A stretch of 14,915 nt of DNA, from positions 1 through 14,915 of the forward strand of contig JBMHBT010000018.1 of the NCBI GenBank assembly GCA_049890275.1, in the 5' to 3' direction. Positions 8,715 through 14,915 of this stretch are shown piece after piece; positions within the stretch are counted from its first letter, which is position 1; each line of letters begins with the position of its first letter. The translations under genes and the position numbers were made by a program. The notes beneath the pieces are model-generated. The model had not been told where the DNA came from. It searched no databases and was given only the letters and a program-made list of their open reading frames with translations. Source of the DNA: UBA7374 sp049890275. GTDB lineage: Bacteria; Verrucomicrobiota; Verrucomicrobiia; Opitutales; Coraliomargaritaceae.

Positions 8715-8874
8715 AGTCCCACTCTGCAAATCCTGCATATTTTCAAACGAAGATAGTTTTGTAAGCTTGGCTTCCGTATTCGCAGCCCTATACAAAATGT
8801 TATTTCCCTACGGCTAAGACATTCCACAAGCACCCGACCGAGTCAATTTCCACACCCCTCACAGTGATCCTGAC

Positions 8875-8893
8875 TAAAATGGAAACGTTTCCA
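8875..8893 (+). promoter_or_regulatory. LacI-family-type palindromic operator over the pstC start region
   Basis: TGGAAACGTTTCCA (8880-8893) is a perfect 14-bp palindrome with a central CG, the form bound by LacI-family regulators such as CcpA and PurR. It overlaps the last base of a TAAAAT -10-like hexamer (8875-8880) and ends 5 bases before the pstC ATG, so it would cover the transcription start and the ribosome-binding region. No good -35 is visible. A palindrome of this length could occur by chance somewhere in the window, so the call rests on its form and position. No regulator gene is nearby. Confidence 0.45.
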
Positions 8894-8898
8894 CAGAA

Positions 8899-10710
8899 AT
8901 GAACGAGCCAAAATCCAGCATGCCGGGTAAAGCCGTCCCCGCCTTCAGTAAGCGGCGGTCAGTCATTTTTGGGAAAGACTCGGACTCCATCATTAAGAGC
9001 TTCTTCGGCAGCTCAGCGACTGTGGCACTGGTCGTCCTGACTTTAATTACTATTTTCCTTTTTAAGGAAGGTGCCGGATTTATCGGCCTCTACCATAAGA
9101 GCTTGCAGGAATATCGGCTCTCCGGCCTCGAGTATGTCGATATCCTGAAGGAACGGCGCGAAGGCTATACGGCGCTGACACGTTATTTGAATGCGACTCG
9201 GGCTGACTGGATCAATACTCTGAAAAGCGAGGGGAAATCCCAGAAGGAAATCACCTCCGCCGTCACGACCCCAGAGACAAAAGCGCTTTTCATGGGATAT
9301 ATGCGAGCCGGATCACAGTTGCGGAAATTCATCAAAGAAAAGATGGATACGGCCATCGAAATCCGAGACTTGCATATCACCAATAAGAACCTGCGTGAAA
9401 CACTGGCCAACTATGCGGACAAAATCGACAGTGTCAGCAGCTACAAGTATCGAACGAGCCCAGAAGACCGAGCCCAATTCATACTCCGTCTAAAAGAATA
9501 CAATAGTGCCAACTTCCTCCAGACGGAGCGTATCGCGGAAAACCTCAAACTGATTGAAGCGCTCGGCACAGAACGCGCGATCACCACCGCCGAGCGTGAG
9601 CTGTTTCTTGAACTACTGCGCGAGGAATATGCCGCCATCGAATCAACGATCCATCCGGTTGATTTCAGCAAATCGATCCACCAGGTCATCAACGAGCAGG
9701 AGCGCTATGCAGAGATCCTCCTTCAACTGGAAACCTCGATCAACGAGGTTCTGAGCAAAGCAGAAACCGTCGACTTCCAAAACGAATCGATCCGCAAAAA
9801 AATCAAGCGCTTCGGGGAACTGAACGCACTCTATCTAGATCAAATGGAAGCGCATCAGGACAAACTTGCGTCCTGGGATCAAAATGAAAAAAACTCCATC
9901 TGGCATGCGCTGGGAGCTTTCCTAGCGGGCCGTCAATGGGTCACTGCCAGCGACCAGCAAGACTGGTACGGCCTGCTCCCGCTTCTCACCGGATCCTTGT
10001 TAATCTCCGTAATTGCCCTGTTTTTTGCCGTTCCACTTGGCGTCGGGGCCGCCGTATACGTAAACCAAATCGCTGGAGCAACCGAGCGCAACCTGATCAA
10101 GCCATACATTGAGTTCGTCTCTGCCATTCCTTCCGTCGTCATCGGCTTCTTTGGTGTCGTCGTATACGGAGAAGCCATCCGGCAATTCTCACAGTGGGAG
10201 ATCATGCAATGGGTCCCCTTCTTTCCGCTCCAGGAACGCCTCAACGCCTTTACCGCAGGTTGCCTTCTAGCATTGATGGCCATACCAACAATCTTCACCT
10301 TGGCCGAGGATGCGATCAACAACGTCCCTCGTCACTTTAAGGAAGCCTCCCTGGCAATCGGTGCCACGCCCATGCAAACGACGATGCGCGTTATCGTGCC
10401 GACAGCACTTTCCGGGATCATCTCTGCGATTATGCTGGGCTTCGGTCGCGTGATCGGAGAAACGATGGTCGTTCTGCTCTGCGCCGGCAACCGGATCAAG
10501 ATTCCGGAGTTTACCGGCGGCATCGGCGGATTCTTTGAGCCCGTCCACACCATGACCGGCATCATCGCGCAGGAAATGGGTGAAGTTGTCCGCGGCAGCG
10601 TACACTACCGAGCCCTTTTCATGGTCGGTATTGTTCTTTTCTTTGCATCACTCTTAATCAACTGGAGCGCCCAGTGGGTGGTAAAACGTTACCGCAAGGT
10701 AGGCGATTGA
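8899..10710 (+). CDS. pstC: Phosphate ABC transporter permease PstC, long form
   Basis: A 603-residue inner-membrane permease. The first membrane helix is at about 37-57. Residues about 58-345 are a hydrophilic, Glu/Lys/Arg-rich, predicted helical region, and the PstC permease domain follows from about 345 to 603. That domain holds GSLLISVIALFFAVPLGVGA, the EAA-type coupling loop (EASLAIGATPMQTTMRVIVP, about 482-501) and FGRVIGETM. E. coli PstC is 319 residues; the extra length is almost all in the first periplasmic loop. Long PstC forms are known in Pseudomonas and other bacteria, but I cannot tell whether this insert is homologous to theirs. pstA follows 28 bases after. Confidence 0.93.
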   Translation: MNEPKSSMPGKAVPAFSKRRSVIFGKDSDSIIKSFFGSSATVALVVLTLITIFLFKEGAGFIGLYHKSLQEYRLSGLEYVDILKERREGYTALTRYLNATRADWINTLKSEGKSQKEITSAVTTPETKALFMGYMRAGSQLRKFIKEKMDTAIEIRDLHITNKNLRETLANYADKIDSVSSYKYRTSPEDRAQFILRLKEYNSANFLQTERIAENLKLIEALGTERAITTAERELFLELLREEYAAIESTIHPVDFSKSIHQVINEQERYAEILLQLETSINEVLSKAETVDFQNESIRKKIKRFGELNALYLDQMEAHQDKLASWDQNEKNSIWHALGAFLAGRQWVTASDQQDWYGLLPLLTGSLLISVIALFFAVPLGVGAAVYVNQIAGATERNLIKPYIEFVSAIPSVVIGFFGVVVYGEAIRQFSQWEIMQWVPFFPLQERLNAFTAGCLLALMAIPTIFTLAEDAINNVPRHFKEASLAIGATPMQTTMRVIVPTALSGIISAIMLGFGRVIGETMVVLLCAGNRIKIPEFTGGIGGFFEPVHTMTGIIAQEMGEVVRGSVHYRALFMVGIVLFFASLLINWSAQWVVKRYRKVGD

Positions 10711-10738
10711 TCCTCCTGTACCAAAACGCTTGAGTATC

Positions 10739-11941
10739 ATGGCCGAAAAAGGAACACATCGCTTTTCACACCGCCCTTCGCGCACGAAGACAATCGAGTC
10801 CATCACGACTCTGTTTTTTCGCCTCGCTACCTATTGCGTAATCCTGTCAGCCGGCTACATCTTCGTCGACATCATTGGCAACGGCTCGAAGGCGGTTTTC
10901 ACGACCAAAGCGCCCTTTTTGAACGTCGCATTCCTGACCGAAAAACCGCAAACACTCCATGTCTTTGAGCCCAAGGAAGCCTATCAAGCGATTCAGGCAA
11001 ACAATCGCAAGGTCATCGCTTTACGGTCCAAAATTGCCGCTCTCAGCAAAAACGACACGGAAAAGGCTGAGGCATATCAAAGCGAAATCGAGAATCTACT
11101 GGCCGAGAGCGAAACCTTTGACATCGCACGCAAAGCCGACCGTCTCCTTTACAGCGACAACGAATACCGTGCGCTGCAAACCCCACCCGACAAAGCTGAC
11201 TATGTTTATGCCACCTATGCCTACAGTGGCGGCGGTATTGGCCCCGCTATTATTGGTACCTGCCTGCTCGTTGCGGGCTCGATTGCCATTGCACTAACGC
11301 TGGGCGTTCTCTGCGCCATCTACCTCAGCGAATACAGCAAGCCCGGCCACATGCTCCAATTGATTCGCCTATCCATTCTAAATCTCTCCGGCGTACCTTC
11401 CATTGTCTTCGGTCTCTTTGGCTTCGGGATGTTTGTGCTCTTCTTTGACTGGGGCGTATCCATGATCGCCGGCTGGTTCACCCTCGCGATTATGGCCCTA
11501 CCCGTTATCATCGCAGCCAGCGAAGAATCCATGCGAGCCATCCCCAAAGGCTTCCGCGAAGGCTCACTTGCATTGGGTGCATCGAAGTGGACGGCGATCC
11601 GCACCAATGTTATTCCCTATGCCTTGCCCGGCATACTGACTTCTTCGATTATGGGTATCGCGCGGGTCGCAGGCGAGACAGCTCCGATCATGTTTACCGC
11701 TGCCTTTGCATTGCGCGACCAACTTCCATGGGAAGGTCTGAGCAAACCAACCGACTTCTTCTTCCAGGGCGTCATGGCGCTCCCTTATCATATCTATGTC
11801 GTCAGTTCCAAAATTCCACAAAACGAATACACCCGCAACATGCAGTACGGCGCTGCTTTTGTCTTCCTTTTCATCGTCGGCTTCTTCGCATTGAGCAGTA
11901 TTCTGCTACGCGTGAAAGTCCGAAGTAAGTACCGATGGTAA
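10739..11941 (+). CDS. pstA: Phosphate ABC transporter permease PstA
   Basis: A 400-residue inner-membrane permease that partners PstC. The first membrane helix is at about 25-47. A hydrophilic insert of about 110 residues (52-162) contains a charged helical stretch, and the permease domain runs from about 166 to 400. That domain contains GPAIIGTCLLVAGSIAIALTLG, the coupling loop EGSLALGASKWTAIRTNVIP and GIARVAGETAPIMFTA. E. coli PstA is 296 residues, so this is a long form with its extension at the same place as in PstC. The ATG at 10739 is preferred; a TTG three codons upstream (10730) is possible. No Shine-Dalgarno motif is seen. pstB starts 41 bases downstream. Confidence 0.93.
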   Translation: MAEKGTHRFSHRPSRTKTIESITTLFFRLATYCVILSAGYIFVDIIGNGSKAVFTTKAPFLNVAFLTEKPQTLHVFEPKEAYQAIQANNRKVIALRSKIAALSKNDTEKAEAYQSEIENLLAESETFDIARKADRLLYSDNEYRALQTPPDKADYVYATYAYSGGGIGPAIIGTCLLVAGSIAIALTLGVLCAIYLSEYSKPGHMLQLIRLSILNLSGVPSIVFGLFGFGMFVLFFDWGVSMIAGWFTLAIMALPVIIAASEESMRAIPKGFREGSLALGASKWTAIRTNVIPYALPGILTSSIMGIARVAGETAPIMFTAAFALRDQLPWEGLSKPTDFFFQGVMALPYHIYVVSSKIPQNEYTRNMQYGAAFVFLFIVGFFALSSILLRVKVRSKYRW

Positions 11942-11982
11942 TCTCTAGCTGAGCTCCCGTTCACAAACAATCCATTTTCCCT

Positions 11983-12786
<804 letters not shown>

Positions 12787-12822
12787 AGCTACCCGCACTG
12801 AAGACCTGAAACGACTCTAAAA

Positions 12823-13458
12823 ATGAAACGCTATTTCCACGAAGAACTCGAAGACCTACGCAACAAGCTGATCCTGCTCGGCGAAAAAACTGTCGAAGCC
12901 GCACGCATGGCAGTCGATGGATACCTGCAAGGCGATATTGAGATCATTGAAAATGCCAATCAGCTCGATGATCAAATCGACGAATTGGAGAGCCAGATCA
13001 CTCATGATTCCGTACGCTATGTCACCCTGCGCGGCCCGGTCTCCAGCGACGTGCGCCTAATTTTTGTCGCACTCAAGGCAAGTCGTGATTTTGAGCGCGC
13101 AGGCGATGAAGCACACAGCATTACCAGAAAGGCCCGCAAAATCCTGAATCGGGACAGTCAGATAAAAGAAACCGCTGCTATCGCAGAGATGAGTGCCCTC
13201 GCCTTTCGTTTGCTACAAGATGCCATCAGCTGCTTCGTAGAAGAAGACATCGATCTGGCTCGGCAAATTATCCAGCGCGACCAAAAAGTAGATCAACTCA
13301 ATCAGCAAAACTACAAATTACTGACGAGTGAAACAAAGATCAATTTGAGCGCGAAGACTCGTTTTGATACCATGCTGATTTCCAAGTCGATTGAGCGTAT
13401 TGCAGACCACTCCAAAAACCTAGCCGAAGAAGTCATCTTTCTCCTCGAAGGACAATAA
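12823..13458 (+). CDS. phoU: Phosphate signalling and transport regulator PhoU
   Basis: A 211-residue all-helical cytoplasmic protein made of two related PhoU three-helix repeats. The metal-binding E/DxxxD motifs can be seen in DFERAGDEAHSITRKA (about 89-104) and SIERIADHSKNLAEEVIF (about 189-206). PhoU restrains the Pst transporter and keeps the PhoR/PhoB pathway off when phosphate is plentiful. It follows pstB by 36 bases as the last gene of pstC-pstA-pstB-phoU, the standard order. No phoR/phoB is found in this window. There is no clear terminator behind it. Confidence 0.95.
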   Translation: MKRYFHEELEDLRNKLILLGEKTVEAARMAVDGYLQGDIEIIENANQLDDQIDELESQITHDSVRYVTLRGPVSSDVRLIFVALKASRDFERAGDEAHSITRKARKILNRDSQIKETAAIAEMSALAFRLLQDAISCFVEEDIDLARQIIQRDQKVDQLNQQNYKLLTSETKINLSAKTRFDTMLISKSIERIADHSKNLAEEVIFLLEGQ

Positions 13459-13501
13459 AGAAACGACCGGTCTTTTCGTCTCAGAATCGTATCTTCTATT
13501 T

Positions 13502-13551
13502 CTTTTAGGTACGTATTCTGCTAAAAGTAGTGACTGCAGTAAAACGCAGTC
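13502..13551 (+). other. Two adjacent inverted repeats between phoU and the histone-like gene
   Basis: CTTTTAG (13502-13508) and CTAAAAG (13521-13527) form a perfect 7-bp stem with a 12-base loop. GACTGC (13532-13537) and GCAGTC (13546-13551) form a 6-bp stem with an 8-base loop. They end 21 bases before the next start codon. Neither is followed by a T run, so they look more like leader structures or binding sites of the next gene than a phoU terminator. Function unknown. Confidence 0.35.
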
Positions 13552-13572
13552 CAACAAAAACAGATTCCTAAA

Positions 13573-14046
13573 ATGGCTAAAAAAACGACAAAACCCGCCG
13601 CTAAAAAAACCGTTACAAAGACCGCCTCCAAGAAGGCCGTAACCGCAACGAAAAAAAAGGCTGTAACAAAAAAAACCGCCGTGAAGAAAGCCGCTCCAGC
13701 GAAAAAAACGGCACCGAAAAAGAAAAGCGCGGCAAAAAAGGTTGCGAAAAAAGCGCCCGCCAAAAAGAAATCCGGTAAAGCACTTGTACAGACGCGCGTT
13801 GTCGCCCGCGTCGATGTCGGCTTCGGCAATGCGCTTTACATTCGCGGAGAGGGTGCCGGCCTGAGTTGGGAAAAAGGTGCGCTGATGGAAAATATTTCTC
13901 CCTATGAATGGGCTTTTAGCACCACGCGGGCAAAAGCTCCAATCGAGTTCAAATGCCTGATCAACGATCAGGTCTGGGCGGAGGGAAACAATCAAACTGT
14001 CCCTGCAGGCGGCAGCTCTATCAGCTCACCGGTCTTTCACTGGTAG
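13573..14046 (+). CDS. Histone H1-like Lys/Ala-rich protein with C-terminal CBM20-like domain
   Basis: A 157-residue protein in two parts. Residues 1-69 are almost entirely Lys, Ala, Thr, Val and Pro in AAKK/KKTA/PAKK-type repeats, like the C-terminal tail of histone H1 and bacterial H1-like proteins. Residues about 74-157 form a compact, mostly beta-type sequence (VGFGNALYIRGEGAGLSWEKGALM, YEWAFSTTRAKAPIEFKCLINDQVWAEGNN). This follows the pattern of starch-binding/isoamylase-type immunoglobulin-like domains, with the LYIRGxGxxLSWxxG and W...K-x-x-x-ND positions kept. There is no signal peptide, so it is cytoplasmic. Nucleoid binding through the tail is inference, and the ligand of the C-terminal domain is unknown. 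The gene overlaps the convergent next gene by 26 bases. Confidence 0.75.
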   Translation: MAKKTTKPAAKKTVTKTASKKAVTATKKKAVTKKTAVKKAAPAKKTAPKKKSAAKKVAKKAPAKKKSGKALVQTRVVARVDVGFGNALYIRGEGAGLSWEKGALMENISPYEWAFSTTRAKAPIEFKCLINDQVWAEGNNQTVPAGGSSISSPVFHW

Positions 14047-14737
14047 CCTCTAGCTTGGCCATTCGTGCCCGTTCCTGATCGCTAATCAGCGCATCCATCC
14101 GTGCTTGCAATTCGCGGGCAGCAGACTCCTGTGCCAACTCTTCCGGAGCAGCGGGTAAAACGACTCGCTCTGCGCTGACCTCGACCCGGCTGAACGGCAG
14201 AGGCAGGAAGAAGCGATCCCAACTGGCCAAACGTAGGGCAGTTAAATAGCGAAAGTCCACCAGGTAGACCGGTGCGCCGGTCTTTACCGCCAGCACTGCT
14301 GCACCCGGCTTCATCGCGTACACCGGGCCGCGTGATCCATCGGGAGTAATAGCGATGTCGCAACCATCCTCTAAGGCACCAAGGCATTCCATCAGAGCCA
14401 AGGCTCCCCGATTGTGATGCGACCCACGCACCGGCTGAATGCCCAAACGCCTAAGAAAACCGGCCAACCAGCCGCCATCGCCACTGGCACTGACTAAGGC
14501 GGCCAAGCGCCGATCGCCAAAGAATCGACGATATATTTCCGGAGCCCCAAACAAGCGGTTGTGCCAAAGCAGGACCAACGAAGGAGGTGGCGGATTCTGC
14601 TCCAGTTCCCGGGCAGAAGCATCCAAATCAAAGCGCAGCGTGCGCCACCAGCAAAACAGGAACGTAGCAGCCAACCAAGCAATGAGGCGCGACCACCCGC
14701 TCGGTTTTTCTTTTTCCGCCACTATTTTTCCACTCAT
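14021..14737 (-). CDS. DUF374 lysophospholipid acyltransferase-like protein
   Basis: A 238-residue protein of the DUF374 (PF04028) type, related to lysophospholipid and lipid A acyltransferases. A hydrophobic segment at about 18-34 suggests membrane attachment. The family blocks LLWHNRLFGAPEIYRRF (with the conserved His of the HNR motif), LVSASGDGGWLAGFLRRLGI, SHHNRGALALMECL and AITPDGSRGPVYAMKPGAAVLA are all clear. It probably moves an acyl chain onto an envelope lipid; the substrate cannot be read from sequence. The ATG at 14737 is preferred over a TTG at 14779, which would add 14 residues. It lies divergent from glyS, and its 3' end overlaps the preceding convergent gene by 26 bases. Confidence 0.88.
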   Translation of the reverse strand: MSGKIVAEKEKPSGWSRLIAWLAATFLFCWWRTLRFDLDASARELEQNPPPPSLVLLWHNRLFGAPEIYRRFFGDRRLAALVSASGDGGWLAGFLRRLGIQPVRGSHHNRGALALMECLGALEDGCDIAITPDGSRGPVYAMKPGAAVLAVKTGAPVYLVDFRYLTALRLASWDRFFLPLPFSRVEVSAERVVLPAAPEELAQESAARELQARMDALISDQERARMAKLEATSERPVS

Positions 14738-14786
14738 CAGCAGCAGACTTGAGAGAAACGGCTCCACAATCAAGGACAACCAACAC

Positions 14787-14814
14787 TTGACCCCACATCA
14801 CCACAGACCATCTT
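14787..14814 (+). promoter_or_regulatory. Candidate glyS promoter
   Basis: TTGACC (14787-14792), five of six matches to TTGACA, is followed after 16 bases by CATCTT (14809-14814). The -10 is poor but resembles those proposed for rpsT and rnpB. A start about 7 bases on would fall near 14821, only about 3 bases before the ATG, implying a nearly leaderless mRNA. Confidence 0.3.
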
Positions 14815-14823
14815 CAGCCATTA

Positions 14824-14915
14824 ATGACAGCTCCTGCATCCAACCACGCTCTCATGGAAGAACTCGTTGGCCTCTGCAAACGCCGAGGCTTTATCTTCCC
14901 CTCTTCCGAAATCTA
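14824..14915 (+). CDS. glyS: Glycyl-tRNA synthetase (N-terminal fragment, cut by window end)
   Basis: Thirty full codons and two bases of a gene running off the right edge. The translation begins MTAPASNHALMEELVGLCKRR and continues GFIFPSSEI, with the next codon beginning TA. The segment LCKRRGFIFPSSEI(Y) is the conserved opening of the dimeric (eukaryote/archaeal-like, single-chain) class II glycyl-tRNA synthetase. This enzyme charges tRNA-Gly in the cytoplasm. A second in-frame ATG at 14854 is an alternative start. There is no Shine-Dalgarno motif. The short visible part limits certainty, but the match is distinctive. Confidence 0.85.
   Translation, partial: MTAPASNHALMEELVGLCKRRGFIFPSSEI

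Noticed and set aside
13651..13675. Programmed frameshift at A8 runs (an A-AAA-AAG heptamer is present) in the histone-like gene.
   Set aside because: Such runs are unavoidable in lysine-rich coding sequence; the zero frame continues into a sensible folded domain and no stimulatory structure is evident.
13420..13995. Minus-strand open frames rich in Phe/Gly opposite the histone-like gene.
   Set aside because: They are the mirror of lysine codons (AAA/AAG gives TTT/CTT) and do not look like a real protein.

Overview
The window looks like chromosomal DNA from a Gram-negative bacterium of the PVC group. My best guess is an Opitutae-type Verrucomicrobium such as a Coraliomargarita/Puniceicoccales relative. 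That guess rests on protein style, the gene set, a type A RNase P RNA and the near-absence of Shine-Dalgarno sequences; there is no phylogenetic marker I could compare here. An outer membrane is certain: there is an OprP/OprO-like porin, a complete TonB energy-transducing system, and exported proteins with signal peptides.

Layout. On the minus strand at the left (about 75-920) lie rpsT (ribosomal protein S20) with its terminator, and the RNase P RNA gene rnpB. The plus strand from 1092 to 6416 carries a six-gene operon: DUF3450 coiled-coil protein, TtpC-like long ExbB, short ExbB, ExbD, TonB and a periplasmic TPR protein. This is the gene order of the TonB2-type systems of Vibrio and Shewanella. 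The plus strand from 6590 to 13458 carries a phosphate-acquisition block: phosphate-selective-type porin, pstS with a strong terminator, then pstC-pstA-pstB-phoU. At the right are a histone H1-like Lys/Ala-tailed protein with a CBM20-like C-terminal domain, a convergent DUF374 acyltransferase-like gene on the minus strand, and the first 30 codons of glycyl-tRNA synthetase, cut by the window end.

How they may work together. Phosphate would cross the outer membrane through the porin, be bound by PstS, and be imported by PstC/PstA driven by PstB, with PhoU linking transport to signalling. Repeats with 11-bp phasing, resembling PhoB boxes, precede the porin and pstS genes with the same spacing to a TATT-type -10. 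A weaker one precedes the TonB operon. This raises the possibility that the TonB system is part of the phosphate-starvation response. No phoB/phoR and no TonB-dependent receptor is present in the window.

The most unusual points are the following. PstC carries an insert of about 285 residues, mostly helical, between its first and second membrane segments, and PstA has a smaller insert at the same place. A perfect LacI-family-type palindrome, TGGAAACGTTTCCA, sits just upstream of the pstC start. A histone-tail/CBM-like fusion is encoded downstream of phoU. tonB shows an abrupt drop in GC content halfway along. Bases 1-74 hold no gene I can identify, and no other gene-free stretch exceeds 300 bases.
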